A stretch of DNA of 64,000 nt from contig CM018051.1 of assembly GCA_008638375.1 (NCBI GenBank), forward strand, positions 10,942,387 to 11,006,386, given 5' to 3'. Source of the DNA: Nyssa sinensis (lineage: Eukaryota; Streptophyta; Magnoliopsida; Cornales; Nyssaceae). Below the pieces are notes generated by a model, which made no database searches, was not told where the DNA came from, and saw only the letters and a list, made by a program, of their open reading frames with translations. Positions within the stretch are counted from its first letter, which is position 1. Each line of letters starts with the position of its first letter. Both the position numbers and the translations under genes were made by a program. Positions 21,401 through 34,053 of the stretch are shown here, one piece after another.

Positions 21401-23935
21401 GGTTAGAAAATTGAGAAACTAGAGGAAGTGAAAGAAGAAATTATTACATTCTTTAAACAACTTCTGTGAACTTTAGCAACATATGATTTGGAAGGAGAGA
21501 ATTAGGGTAGTTGTCTCACATAGGCTAATTGAATAACAACAACATGCTTTTATACAACTAGTAGCTGATGAACAAATCAAGACAACTTTGTTTGCTAATG
21601 AGATAGATAAGGCTCCAAGGCCTAATGGTTATAGTGCGAATTTTTTTAAAAAGAAATTGAAAATTGGTTGGCCCATAAGTAACTTATGCAATCCATTTCT
21701 TTAGGGCAAGGCATCTATCTAGAGAATGGAACTCAACATCTCTAACCCTTGTTCCAAAAATAAATGCTCCCCACCACAATGAGGAAGTACACATACCAAT
21801 TGCCCATTTAAACACCTTTTACAAATGTATTTTAATGTTAATAACTTCAACACTTAAGCCTGTCATGCATACTATTATTAGTCCAAATCAAATTAGCTTT
21901 GTCCAAGGAAAAACTATTCAAGATAATATTTTAATGATGTGATAATTAGTGAGAAAATATCATAGGAATCATTCACATTCAAGGTATGCCATCAACCTAT
22001 TTAATGTGCTAAAAGTCGTGGCTTTCCCTCGTATTTTCATTAAATGGATCAAAGAGTGTGTGATAAAAGTTATATTTTTAGTCAAAATCAATGGGGTTCT
22101 TGAAAGATATTTTGTTGGGGCTAGGGGCTTAGGGAAAGGAGATCCACTCCCTCATTATCATTTGCTCACAGTAATGGAATATTTTTTTGTACTTTTAATG
22201 GATCATATCACTCAAGGGAGTTTTAAATACTATCCTAGATGTGCAATTCAAAGCCTAAGTTATTTAGTCTTTGTAGATGATTTATTTTTTCTTAGCAACC
22301 GTAGGGGAAAACTCATTCGCTAATGTCAAGATTGCTTTGAAAGAGTCTGAATGCATGCCATGTCTATGTCAAAATATTCAAAAGAGCACATTGTATTATG
22401 TTAGGGGTTACTAACCAAGAAAAGAAACGACTAAAAATGTTTATGAGAATTCAAGAAGGTTAGCTTCCAATAAGGTAATTAGGAGTACTTTGATTTCCAC
22501 TAGACCTAAAGCAGGAGATTGTAAGGATTTAATATGTAGAATCACTTCATAACCAATACACTAAGCAATAAGGTTTTTATCTTATGCTAGAAGATTGCAA
22601 TTGATTAATTCAATTTTGAAGCAACATGCATACCTACTAGTGACAAGTTTTCATCTTACCAAAATTTATAATATAGGGTGTAGAAAATGTTCTAAGAAAT
22701 TTTCTTTGGAAAAGGCCAAATCTAATCAAATTTGGAGCTAAAATAAGTTGGAAAGAAGTATGCCAACCAAAAGCAGAAAGGGGTCTAGGAATCAAATCAA
22801 TTATACTAGTCATCGACAAGGCTTTAATGATAAGGCACTTATGGAATTTGTTCTCTCTAAGAAAGACTCTATGTGAATTAGTTGGGTGCACACATATTTC
22901 ATTAAAGGAAAGTGTTTTTAGACTTTTCCAAATCTAAAGGACAACAATTGGACATAGAAAACTATGTTGTAGCTCAGAGGATATGAAAAATTTGTTATAA
23001 GAAAGAAAATAGGAAATGGAAAAACTACCTTTGTGTGGCATGAATCCTAGAACCCTTCAAGATTTCTTACTAAAGTCTATGAAGATTCTATTATTAAAGA
23101 ATGCAGAATCTCAAAAGATGAAAAATTTGTCAACATTATCCAACATAATTCCTAGAGATGGTCTAGGAATTACATATGCTGCAATTCAAGAACTATAAGT
23201 AGCTTCTCCATAGGAGTTTGTTCCCTTACCAAGAGAATGAAGATAATGCATATTGGAGGCTTAACCAAAGATGGAAATTATTATCGTCAATCTACATGAA
23301 AATATTTGAGAAAGCCTAGACCGTAAGTTAATTGGCATAGAGTAGTTTCACACTAGTAACACAGGTTTCAAAGTTTTCATCTTTGGCTAAAAAGAAATCT
23401 TGAAAGATTTTTTAGTCGATAGAAATCTCCAAAAGTGGGATCAAGAGCCGTTGTGGTGCATATCACAATAGAAAGGGAATCCCTTCAGTACTAAGGTAAG
23501 GCTTTTATCTTTGGCTACAACAATGTATAACCTTTGGGAATAAAGAAACAATAGAGTGTTTAAGAAGAAGAAGGTAACAGAAGATCAAGTGAAAATGAAG
23601 ATTATTAATTCCATATGTATTATTATAACTAGCTGGAAGAAAATACTTAATTCTTATAAAACCTAGGAGCTAAGGACAATCTTAGGATTATAGAATCAGT
23701 GCATCAACAATAATTCTATTTTTCATTCTATAAATTTTTGATGTTGTTGGTTCTAATTTTTTTTTTTTTTTTTTTTTTTTAACTTTGAAGAAGAATATAT
23801 GTGATGAGTCCCTTAAGTAGGGAAACTGTTGGTTTGGTTTGTATGGCTCCATTGTACCGTTCTTGCCTTCTGGGCTTGTTTTTTGGGTGTTCCCTACTTT
23901 GGTAGTAATAAAACTCACTTACCCAGAAATAAAAG
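21400..23935 (+). mobile_element. L1-type LINE, plus strand, degenerate
   Basis: Non-LTR retrotransposon ORF2 remnant. Readable pieces in order are KTTLFANEIDKAPRPNGYSA (about 21,575-21,640), the RT block ARGLGKGDPL with LVFVDDLFFLS (FADD-type active site altered to FVDD; 22,115-22,300), the SYARRLQLI block (about 22,580), and GNGKTTFVWHESWNP (about 23,010-23,055). The tail QVKMKIINSICIIITSWKK lies at about 23,590-23,645. The endonuclease domain is not found. Stops and frameshifts are frequent. The 3' end is marked by TAATAAAACTCACTTACCCA at 23,905-23,925; a T-run of about 24 bases at 23,757-23,780 lies in the 3' UTR. Confidence 0.88.
21949..22323 (+). pseudogene. LINE reverse transcriptase core fragment
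   Basis: Longest open piece of the LINE, 124 codons. It reads FPRIFIKWIKECVIKVIFLV, then GARGLGKGDPLPHYHLLTVM and LVFVDDLFFLSN. These are RT motifs of plant L1 elements; the catalytic F/YxDD is kept as VDD but with an altered position two. The frame is open only because neighbouring frameshifts bound it, and the element as a whole cannot produce a full ORF2 protein. Confidence 0.85.
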
Positions 23936-25465
23936 CTAGGAAGAGGTTTCCTCTCTTGGTACTACTTTCTTCACCTCAGAAAGTTTTGATTGAGAACTTG
24001 ATAGATATATCTCAATTCATAGAAAGTCTATATAGGGCAAGTACCAAATTGAAGAATGGTAATGTGGAACAAAATTTTATTTATAGATTAAGTCCTATTA
24101 GCCCTAGGGACTTCTTTATTTCCTACCCTATTGGGTTGTGACATGGATTATTCAATTTTTAGTAAGTGCATAGGTATTATAGACAACCGAAAACATGTAC
24201 AACTATAAGAGGCATAACTTAAAGGATACAAAAGAAGAGCCCCAAGACATAACTAGCAACATAAATGCCAATAGATACAACACAATGTGCAAGCCACCCA
24301 ATAAACGATTACAACTTTTTAAAGATATCTAAAGTGATTCCAAGACTTAGCTAATTTCTTAGTTTGATTTGTTATTAGGAATTTTCCTCCAATTAACTAT
24401 TTACAACAACAATTGCAACAGTGATTTCCTTGACTAGTCGAGCTCTGAACATGCTTTGACCACCTATTATTCTGAATGAAATACACACAAGTAGAGAAAT
24501 CTAGAAGTCTTACATGTAAGCTGAAAGATTCCCTATCAGGTTATCGATGAGTTATTAAACTGAAAGATTCCCTATCAGGTTATCGATGAGTTATTAAATT
24601 TCAAAAGTACATGTTTATGGGTTTTTATACATAAGACTTAATCACATATATAACATTATTTTAGATTAAATCTGAATCATACTTATAGGAGAAGAAAATA
24701 TGGTTTATTGTCGATACTTCTCTACTACATAAGTAACATATCTTTCATAAGAACCCCCATTCTTTCAATTGATTTTTTGTAGTCAATTTGTTCTTATATA
24801 TGAGCTAAAGGATGAACCCGTATTTGGGTATAACTTTCTTAAACAAAAAATCCTTAAGCCAATCAATAGTAAAGAGTGGAGTTCTCAGGTTTTTCCAAGT
24901 TGAGGCAAAATAAAAAGTTACTATCAAAAGAGCGAGTCTATATCATTGAATAAGCGATGGAAAGATTGGAGATTAAGTTAGTTAGGGCAGCATCCTTAAT
25001 TGTTTGGATTATATGGGAGGAGTTTCAAAGCCACTTTTATGAGCCATTTCTAAGGATACTAGAAACTCTAACATTTTTAGTACTTGCACAATTACCCATA
25101 CGGAGTTGCCAAGGACTTAGTTGAGAATGCCATGGGGATGTCATCTATTATGTCATAAGAAGTTGTCCTCCACCATTTATCTTCTTGATTTGTCATGTTC
25201 CATCAGGGTGTGTTTTCCTTACTTCTTGGAATGTAAAAGGTTGTTGGTGTTGCTTGGTGTTCTCACTAGATGAGTATGGTTGTTGGTATGAATATGGTTG
25301 TTACTTCTTGGAATGTGAAAGGTTGTTGGTGTTCTCACTAGTTGAATATGGTTTGGCGTCTTTATTTTGTATTTGAAAGTGTTTTGTTTTTAAGGTTCGT
25401 TGAATGTTCTAGGGTTGTCCCTTGTTTATTTCTCTTGAAACGTTCACTTACAAAAAAAAAAAAAG
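23936..25465. other. Spacer with small tandem repeat and an A-tailed LINE-like end
   Basis: A perfect 39-bp duplication occupies 24,521-24,598. Around 25,240-25,340 GGTTGTTGGTGT and similar pieces repeat. The stretch ends in an A-run at 25,451-25,463 after TCTCTTGAAACGTTCACTTA, which looks like another plus-strand LINE 3' end. No ORF is supported. Confidence 0.5.
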
Positions 25466-25534
25466 GTTTAGAATCTACACAAGTTAATTAGTATTTTAAC
25501 AACTAATGTACAAAAGTTAACTGGTATGTGTAAG

Positions 25535-26955
25535 TAACTATTTTTGGGTAAGTTAATAAATTTTAGCCCATAAGGGAAAAGAGTTAGAAGAGCCCAAAAA
25601 GGACAAAATATAGAAAAGACACAACAATAACAAAAGGAAAGCTAGAAACACACAATACAAAACAAGCTAAGTTTGGAATAAAATAGTTGTATTAGGCAGT
25701 TGTGAAGATGACTCTGTTAAGATTCCAATGCATGTTGATTTCCCAATTAGAGAATGTATTAGGGACTTTCCCCCATTCTATAGTTTTAATTTGCACATCA
25801 TGTGTAATTTGAATAAGGACTTGATCAATAGACTTTCTTTGGCCAGACCAGAGGCTACTATTTCTTTCTCTTTAGAGGGGGTAGATGGTTGCAAACATCT
25901 TGAGCTTAAAAATTCTAGAAGATAAACTCTTTTGCTCTAAAATATTGAATGGCAAAATAAAGTATTTGGTGCCATTCCCTTGTAGGGAAGGGGTGAGGTA
26001 GTTGTGCATAAATTAAGACCAAATGGAGGAAGAAAAGTGACACTAGAAGGAACTATGGTTTGAATTTTCAAAAGGTTAGGAAGATAGGAGGTAAACAAGG
26101 TCAACAAGAAGGCCTCATCTGATAAGTCTATCCTTTGTGGGGAGCTTATCCTAGTATAAAAGCCAAAATATAAAAGAGTGTCTAGGGATGTTAGTTGTGT
26201 CCTAGACACGCTCAGCCCAAAGGACTAGAGGGATAGGATTACAAAAATAGTGTCAGGTGTTTGAAGAAAAAAGACTAGAGGAGCAAAATTTCTAATGGAA
26301 GTGTCTGAACGGGAGGGGTTAGGCATAAAAGAAGTAAGAGTAAAAGATTGCAGCTCTAGAACATTTGTAGAAGGATGGGTAGGCCGATTCAAACTATCAG
26401 TGGAAATAATGGAGGACAACTAGGCTATAGAGGAGCTGTTAAAAGTTCAAACAATTCTTCTACCAAATATTTTTATTAGGGTGCCAATTGGATGCTAGTG
26501 ATCAAAGCACATATAGATTTTAGAGCCATCACCCACTAAAAACTTAGTGCAATGCTTGAAATCCTCTCTAAACTATAGAAACTTATTCTAAGTCTAAGAG
26601 AAATCGAAGGGAGGGATCGAAGAACAAAGACTTCTTTATTTTATGATGTAAGTATGAAACCATCAAATCCAAAAGTTCTCTTTGTCAAAGAAGAGATTAT
26701 AGAGGTGTTTTAGCATGAGAGCTTGTTACAATCGTGCAATCTTCTAAGACCCAATCCTCATTTCTTTGGGTTGCAAACACTTGCCTAAGAAACTTTAGTT
26801 GTAGTGTGTTTGAGCTCAAATCCAGACCAAAGGAAAGAATTAAGTATGTTTTCAGTTGACTTCAAGACATTTTTAAGGATAATAAATATGCTACTCCAAT
26901 ATATTTGAATACTTGTAAGGACAAGGACAATAAGTTAGAGGCGACTAACATATGA
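25535..26955 (-). mobile_element. L1-type LINE, minus strand, 3' part
   Basis: Read on the minus strand from 26,955 downward, one frame gives VSRL, a stop, LIVLVLTSIQIYWSSIFIIL and ILNSFLWSGFELKHTTTKVS, then a stop where family members have W. GDGSKIYMCFDHWHPIGTL, the zf-RVT lead-in, follows near 26,460-26,550. The 3' UTR text at 25,535-25,660 (TTTTTGGGCTCTTCTAACTC; then TTACCCAAAAATAG) is typical of plant LINE tails. The RT core of the same LINE lies beyond CACTA element 2, at 32,224-33,022. Confidence 0.87.
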
Positions 26956-26984
26956 CACTACAAGAAAACTTACTATTAGAGGCA

Positions 26985-27325
26985 TTCACTATTAGCGACG
27001 CACAAAAATTGTTGCTAATAGTTTGTATTAGCGACGCACGACATGGGCATCGCTAAAGAGTGTAAAAAAATTGATTTGGCGCGCACAGGAACGTATTAGC
27101 GATGATTCGAAACATTTAACGACGCATGTGGTCGTCGCCAATAACATGTGACTTTTTGCGACGCATGCTTGGGCGTCGCAAATAGTTATGGAATTTTAGC
27201 GACTCTTGATTGTACGTCGCAAATAATCTTTTTATATAATTTTTTTTAAAAGGGTACCTTTTTAGACCTTTAGCGACGCACATGATGACTATTAGCGACA
27301 CGCATTGTGCGTCGCTAATAGTCTG
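26985..27325. repeat. CACTA 2 subterminal repeats, 5' side
   Basis: ATTAGCGACGCAC and GTGCGTCGCTAATAG motifs in both orientations recur, with point changes, within 330 bases of the CACTA terminus. Confidence 0.85.
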
Positions 27326-27355
27326 ATAAAATCCCCAAATCAGAACACACAATGC

Positions 27356-27398
<43 letters not shown>

Positions 27399-29080
27399 TC
27401 CTAGAATTGACTATGCCGCCATCCGTTCGTCGCGCCACCGCTTCCACAGCCTCCCGTTTGCTGCGCCTCCATTTCCATCACCAATTTATTGATCGGTCAT
27501 TTGACAAATATCCATCTTGGTGACTAATTCAATGGTTCAAATTTTATTTTTATTTATCTTTTCGTTGCAGACTTGTTGCCAAAGAACAGATCTTGTTTTT
27601 CAAACCTTTTTTTTCTGAATCCAATCCATTTACAAACCTATTCAGAAACATGCAATATTAATATCAATGGTTGGATATATGGTATCAAAAGAAACCATGG
27701 TGCTCCAAGGGCATGCAGTATATTTTCTCCATCAATGGAAGGAGTACCTGGTTGCTATAATAATTAGATGCAACAGGAAAGTTCTAAAACATATAATTTA
27801 TCAATGAATGTAGTTTTAGGTCAGTCACATAGCTCAATAAAGAGAGAAATCAGGTACAAGAGCACATTGCATAATTTAGGGCTACATAATTTTATACTTG
27901 GGATAAAATGTAAAATTAAATTTTCTCTCAATTTAGTATTTTTCTTTACTACATATTCCTTTGTGTGATCGAGTTCCATAAAGGGGTATTTACAAAGGTG
28001 GTGAGTATATTGAATTACATGTAAAATAGAAAAGATCAAGAGAGATTACCTATTTCCATACCTTAGTGGAGCCGAAACCACTGTTTTTTTGTGTGCTTAA
28101 ATTATACATTCCTCTTGGTTTATAATGGGGTTATCATACAAGAGAGTTTCTTTATTTTATTTTTATTTTTTTGGTTCAGTGATCATCCATGTTTTGTGTT
28201 ATCTAAGTTTGATATATGATGCTCATATGATGGCTATAAATCCTATATGCATTTTTACAAGTAAAATGAATTTTTATAATTATTAATTTTTTTTCAAAAA
28301 CATAGATCAATGTAATTTATCTATAGTAATGTTATTATTATTACTACATTAGCTGCTGCATGAAGGTATTTATTTTTTTAAAAGTCTACTCAGTTGTTAA
28401 AATTAATAGTATTAATTTTCTTACTAACTCCGCTCATCTTATCCTTGCAGAAAGTTCAACAATTCTCTTCTTTTCAAGAATAAGTTATTTTCAGGAAATT
28501 GAGGTAAAGTTTTTTGACCTCTATTGCATAACCCTCAAGACACCCCGACGATTGGGTTCCACTTCCGCTCGATGACACATTTGTTTATGAGAGATTATCC
28601 AGAAGCTGTGTTGCGCTTGTTTTGTACATTTGTTATATAAGGTTTGTGTTATTGATTTTGTGTTGAGCTGATATTTGGGGGTGTTTTTATGTTGTGTTGA
28701 TTGTTGTTTGAAGTTGACATTTTAGTAGTCTTCATTGGTAAATAGTTTTAACTATTACAAGAGAGCAAAGATTTAGGCCTATATAAAAATCTCCTGCTTA
28801 AAGCACTGTGTGTGTGGGGATTATATTGATGAATTAGCTTTCTCTCTCTCCTGGGGTTGGATAAGTGTTTTCATAGCCAAAAAAAAAAAAAAAAATTTTG
28901 CGAGAGAAGAAAAGGATGATTAATAACAAGCCCTTGTGAAGAGAAAAGAAATAAAGAGAGTATTTTATTATTATTCAATTGGTTTAGAATTTGAAATGTA
29001 GTGGAGCACTCCTTGATTGGTATAATCCCTCTCTCTCTTTTGGTTTTTATCATGTTGGTTTAATTTGATTATTAAATAAC
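27326..29080. other. Internal region of CACTA 2 without recognised gene
   Basis: Starts with a (CT)17-like run at 27,361-27,395, followed by a short frame (27,412-27,523: MPPSVRRATASTASRLLRL) that looks like a 5' leader exon or chance. The rest is AT-rich. An A-run lies at 28,879-28,893. No transposase domain is readable. Confidence 0.55.
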
Positions 29081-29091
29081 TAGGTGAGAAT

Positions 29092-29181
29092 ATGTCTTCT
29101 TCTCGGATGGAACGGAAGCTTCCCATTTTTAAGCAATTCTTCAAGGTCATGATGCCTGGTTTCGTTATAGAACTTGTATGT

Positions 29182-29227
<46 letters not shown>

Positions 29228-29670
29228 GTTGTATGTATATCTGTGTTTGTGTGTGTGTGTGTGGTCAGTCCAAGTGTCTTTTCTCTTCTTAATGTAGCTA
29301 ACATTTCATAGTAACTCAATCACTCTAATAAAGTTTTTTGAATTTCAAATTTGCATAGGTGCATTCCACCGGCTTTGTATGGACAACTAAGTGAAGTAAA
29401 ATCGGAAGAAGCAATTCTAACAAGTTGTAAAGGGCCATGGCATGTTAAAATTGGTAAATGTGCCAAAGGATTTATTTACTTCCAAGAAGGTTAGGGATAA
29501 TTTTGCGCAACACCAGTGCCTTCTGTCTCAGGAGATTTTGCAGTATTTGATCATATAGGAAACATGCATTTTAATGTGTGTGTGTTTGATTCAAGTGCTT
29601 GCGAGAAAGAGTTTCCAGTATTTGAGTTAACTCGTGAGATAAGAAAGGAACCCCATGTAGTGCATGAGAT
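29092..29670 (+). pseudogene. B3-domain (REM-type) gene fragment captured in CACTA 2
   Basis: Plant B3 proteins are nuclear DNA-binding factors. Exon-like 29,092-29,170 reads MSSSRMERKLPIFKQFFKVM then MPGFVIEL, the start of a REM-type B3 domain, and is followed by a GTATGT donor and a (CT)n/(TA)n intron. After an AG at about 29,357-29,358 comes IPPALYGQLSEVKSEEAIL, PWHVKIGKCAKGFIYFQEG, then TAG at 29,491-29,493 where B3 domains have W. After a frame change near 29,505-29,517 the end of the domain follows: SVSGDFAVFDHIGNMHFNVC and VFDSSACEKEF. The stop and the frame change rule out an intact B3 protein. It has B3 features only; no transposase similarity is present. Confidence 0.82.
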
Positions 29671-29781
29671 CAAGGAAGCTACATCTTCTATGACAGAAGT
29701 TATTCCACATGCAACACTTCACATTATATTCCTTTTTTATATAAATATTATATACTGCACCATCTATTACACACACACACA

Positions 29782-29817
<36 letters not shown>

Positions 29818-29852
29818 AGTGGACTATTTAGAATGCAGATAGAAACATCATA

Positions 29853-31590
29853 TATTAGCCTGACTATCCCAAAACCTCATGACATACCTCACAAATGATA
29901 AAATAGACTTGCACGAACTTACATCACTCGGTTCGGATCACCGGTTTGAAACTTATGCAAGTTTTTGCTCCAAAAATACCTATTTTGAAGTTTTGAAGAA
30001 CCAAAATGCTAGATATTAGCCTACCAATCCCGAAACCCCATCACACACCTCTCAAATGATAAAATATACTTTCATGAACTTACGACACTCAATTCGGATT
30101 ACCCGTATGCAACTTTCTGCTATAAAAAGCTCCATTTTGGGGTTTTGACAGACCAAAATGTCAGATATTAGCCTACCGACTCTGAAACCCCATCACACAC
30201 CTCCCAAATGATAAAATATACTTGCACGAACTTACGGCACTCAATTCGGATCACCCGTTTCAAACTTATGCAACTTTTCGCTCCAAAAAGCTCTATTTTG
30301 GGGTTTCGACAGACCAAAATGCCGAATATTAGCCTACCGACCTCTAAACCTTATCACACACCTCCCAAATGATAAATAGACTTGCATGAACTTACGACAT
30401 TCGGTTCGGATTATCGGTCAGAAACTTATGCAAGTTTCTGCTCAAAAAATGCCCATTTTGGAGTTTTGATGGACCAAAATGCCAGATATCGGCCTACCAA
30501 CCTTGAAACCCCATCACATGCCTCCCAAATGACAAAATATATTTTCATGAACTTACAACAATCAATTCAAATCACCCGTTTCAAACTTATGCAACTTTTC
30601 GCTCCAAAAAGCTCCATTTTGGGGTTTTGATAGACCAAAATGCCGGATATCGGCCTACTGACCCTGAAATCCTATAAAAAATCTCCAAAATGATAAAATA
30701 GACTTGCATGAACTTACGACACTTAGTTCGGATCACCAGTCAGAAACTTATGCAAGTTTCTGCTCAAAAAATGCCCATTCTAGGGTTTTGACTGACCAAA
30801 ACACCGGATATCTACCTAATTACCCCAAAACCCCATCACACACCTCCCAAATGATAAAATAGACTTACATGAACTTACAGAACTCGGTTCGGATCACCAG
30901 TCAAAAACTTATGCAAGTTTCTGCTAAAAAAATACCCATTTTGGGGTTTTGACGAAGCAAAACACCGGATATTAACCTAACTACCCTGAAACCCCATCAC
31001 ACACCTCCCAAATGATAAAATAGACTTGCACGAACTTACATCACTGGGTTCGGATTACCCGTTTCAAACTTATGCAAGTTTCTGCTCCAAAAAAGCCCAT
31101 TTTGGAGTTTTGATGGACCAAAATGCCAGATATCGGCCTACCGAACTCGAAACCCGTCACATACCTCCCAAATGATAAAATATACTTGCACGAACTTACG
31201 ACACTCAATTCGCATCACCCGTTTCAAACTTATGCAATTTTTCGCTCCAAAAAGCTTCATTTTGGGGTTTTGATAGACCAAAATGCCGGATATCAGCCTA
31301 CCGACCCCGAAACCCCATCACACACCTCCCAAATGATAAAATAAACTTATAAAAACTTACGGCACTCGGTTCAGATCACCGGTCAGAAACTTATGCAAGT
31401 TTCTGCTCTAAAAATGCCCATTCTAAGGTTTTGACGGACCAAAACACCAGATATTAGCCTAACTACCTCAAAACCTCATCACACACCTCACAAATGATAA
31501 AATAGACTTGCACGAACTTACGACACTCAATTCGGATCACCCGTTTCAAACTTATGCAATTCGGATTAGTGGTTTGATACTTATGCTAGT
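29853..31590. repeat. Diverged 161-bp-family tandem array, about 10-11 copies
   Basis: Units share GATAAAATAGACTTGCACGA, AAACTTATGCAAGTTT and GACCAAAATGCC with the CACTA 1 array. Spacing is about 160 bases with one shorter unit near the start. Copies differ from each other far more than those at 1,830-3,993. A further partial unit lies at 31,840-31,960. Confidence 0.92.
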
Positions 31591-31969
31591 TTACGTCGTT
31601 CTTACTATTTATGCATGAACAAAAATAATATATTCATTTTCATATATATTTAATAAGTGTTCAAACATATATCATTTGATCTTTATTTCAGATTGATCTG
31701 GATTATTGCCCTTCTTTATTTTACTGCCAATTTTTCTTTGATTTTTTTTCTTGCATCGAATTACACAGATATTTTTATTGAATCATTGTAAATTTCATTT
31801 ATAAATGCAATTTTTGCTAAAATGATTATTTTATTTTTTTTGACAGACCAAAATTCGGATATTGAACACTACGAAAACACCAATCACACACCTCGAAAAT
31901 GAAAAATAAACTTACACAAACTTACGGCACTCGGTTCAGATCACCGGTCAGAAACTTATGCCTGGTTAT

Positions 31970-32220
31970 CAATTTATAGTGACGCTTCAAATTCGTCGCT
32001 AAAGATTGGCTACAAACTATTATCGACGCACAACAAGCGTCGCTAAAGGTCGGATAAATATACCATTTGCGATGCACATAGCATGCGTCGCTAAACTATA
32101 CCATTAGCGATGCACACGGAGCGTTGCTAACTGTAGCTTTTAGCGACACACGTTGCGTTCGTGTATAGTATTTGTGACGCACTAGTCCGAATTATTAGTG
32201 ACGCACGTTGTGTTCATCTA
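31970..32220. repeat. CACTA 2 subterminal repeats, 3' side, truncated
   Basis: GCGACGCAC-type motifs (several mutated to GTGACGC or GCGATGC) recur until about 32,220 and then stop without a CACTA terminus. Confidence 0.8.
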
Positions 32221-32223
32221 AGG

Positions 32224-33022
32224 CTTGTTTGATATTTTGAACAGAGGGTAAATTGGCAACACTGAGAATAAATATGTCATTTGCAAAACAAAGATGGTTA
32301 ATCTTTAAATCTTAACACTTGGGATGAAATTGAAAAGATGGAGAGTTAGAGTGGTTGTCAAGAATGTAGGAGAATCCTTTCATTACAGAGAAAAAATAGG
32401 TACGGAGACAAAAGGTCTCCCTGCATCAAGCCTTTCTTGCCTTAAAAAAAATCTTCCAAGACACCATTTAAGCACATATAATTTTCGTGTAAATAAGCAT
32501 TCTATGATCCAGTTGATGTGGTAGGTGGGGGAAATTTATAACAGTCATAATTTCAAAAAATAATTTCCATGACAGTGAATCAAAAGCTTTCTTGATGTCA
32601 ATCTTAAGGCACAATTGGGTGAGACATTGCTTCTGTGGTAGCCTTGAACTAGCTCCAACATAAGTAAAACATTGTCAGCTGTAATTCTTCCTTCTCCGAA
32701 GGCTGATTGCCAATTATGGGGGTGGATTTGCAAGCTTTCAAGGGGGGTTACAATGGGGAAGGGGAGAAAGATTAGTTGTCGAAATGGATGAGATGTGGAT
32801 ATGGGATGATGGGGGAAGAGATGGAAGTGTTCAATGGGTGAGGAAAGGGCGGTGACCATAGGCTAGGTTGGGAGCTGTAGGCAAAGTATGGTGGAGGAGG
32901 TGGCCATGTGTAATTAACTTTGTAAGCAAGCGGGATAGGATGACTTAACCATAACTCTGTGCCAAGCTCTATTAAAGCTCATAGAACTTATAAACCCCTT
33001 GCAATTATGATGGCATATGATA
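32224..33022 (-). mobile_element. L1-type LINE, minus strand, RT part
   Basis: Minus-strand pieces in order: a broken PISCC/IYK-like block (about 32,920-32,950), NWQSAFGEGRITADNVLLML and ELVQGYHRSN (32,640-32,720), then pieces of the D-x-x-K-A-F-D region. A G-L-x-Q-G-D-L-x-S-P block follows (about 32,400-32,430), and FANDIFILSVANLPSVQNIK at 32,224-32,285. FAND replaces the catalytic FADD. The next LINE residues would be about 80 codons that are absent here; the reading resumes at VSRL (26,950) on the other side of CACTA 2. The upstream part is cut off by CACTA element 3 at 33,023. Confidence 0.83.
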
Positions 33023-33044
33023 CACTACAAGAAATGAGGTTTTT

Positions 33045-33660
33045 TCCGACACCCCATGGCGTCGGAAATAAGAATGTTAGCGTCGAAAATAAACATTACC
33101 GACCAATATCAAACGTCGAACAACACGGTCGGTAATAAACTGGTCAAAAAATATTATTTCCGACGCAACTATTGTAGCGTAAAAAATATTCAACTAATAC
33201 TGACCATATTCAGAGTCGGAATAAAATATTATTTCCGACCACCAAAGACGTCGAAAATATTCAACTAATACCGACCATATTCAGAGTCGGAATAAACTAT
33301 TATTTCCGACCACCGAAGGCGTCGGAAATAGTAAACTATTATTGACTCATTTCAGCGTCTGAATAAATATTATTTCCGACAGGCGAAAATATTTAAATAA
33401 ATATTATTTCTAACTAGAAATAGCGTCGAAAATATTTAATTATTACCAACCCTCTTGAGCCTTGGAATAAAAATTATTTCCGACCATATTCATAGTCGAT
33501 AAAATATTATTTCCGACCACAAAAAGTGTCGGTAAAAGTTTATTTCTGACCATACAACAATCGGCATAAATTGTACATTTTTCTTATTAATTTATTATTT
33601 CCGACCGTGTAGTTATATTTTCATTTCTGACACAAATTTGTTGTCGGATATAAAGTTAAA
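33045..33660. repeat. CACTA 3 subterminal repeats, low-coordinate end
   Basis: At least 15 motifs of type TATTTCCGACC and GTCGGAAATA/GTCGAAAATA in both orientations, spaced about 20-60 bases apart. Presumed binding sites for the element's regulatory protein (family knowledge). Confidence 0.88.
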
Positions 33661-34053
33661 TATTTAAAAAAAATCATTACTGTAAAAATAATTTCTGCAC
33701 AAAACTTGATTCAACACATGTATATATATAACTCTTGTACATGTCATCCACGCACCTAACAAAAACAAAAAGTTCAATTCATGGCAAAATTTCATATATA
33801 TTCATGCTCTTTAACTTTTAAGGACTAAGAATAAAATACATAACCCATAATCTGACTGACATATATATTAATTATCCATTCAACTTCAACTGAACCAAAA
33901 GATATAAAATATCATAAAACAAAAAATAATAATTTTTTCCTTTGGAAACCACCAACCCAACTAGTAATGAGTTTCTTCCTTTACACATGTAACACCAACT
34001 CAATCTTTAACGAATAATTACACTTGATATTACCTGTATGTGTTCCCGTGATC

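Larger units (their letters stand above)
26956..32223 (+). mobile_element. CACTA element 2, 3' terminus missing, inserted in a LINE
   Basis: Begins CACTACAAGAAAA at 26,956 after TGA. It has the same subterminal repeat motif as CACTA 1 at both sides (26,990-27,325 and 31,975-32,215), the same 161-bp repeat family (29,853-31,590), and a sequence at 31,590-31,720 that matches 3,995-4,150 of CACTA 1, including the splice acceptor. No transposase gene remains; a B3-domain gene relic sits inside at 29,092-29,670. There is no TTGTAGTG end near 32,220: LINE sequence resumes abruptly, so the 3' terminus was lost. Confidence 0.85.

Noticed and set aside
24521..24598. CRISPR-like repeat
   Set aside because: There are only two adjacent copies of a 39-bp unit without spacers, in plant nuclear DNA; it is a simple tandem duplication.
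29080..29319. 79-codon minus-strand ORF with RERERERE and TNTDIHTT runs
   Set aside because: It reads microsatellites opposite the B3 exon and is not a gene.
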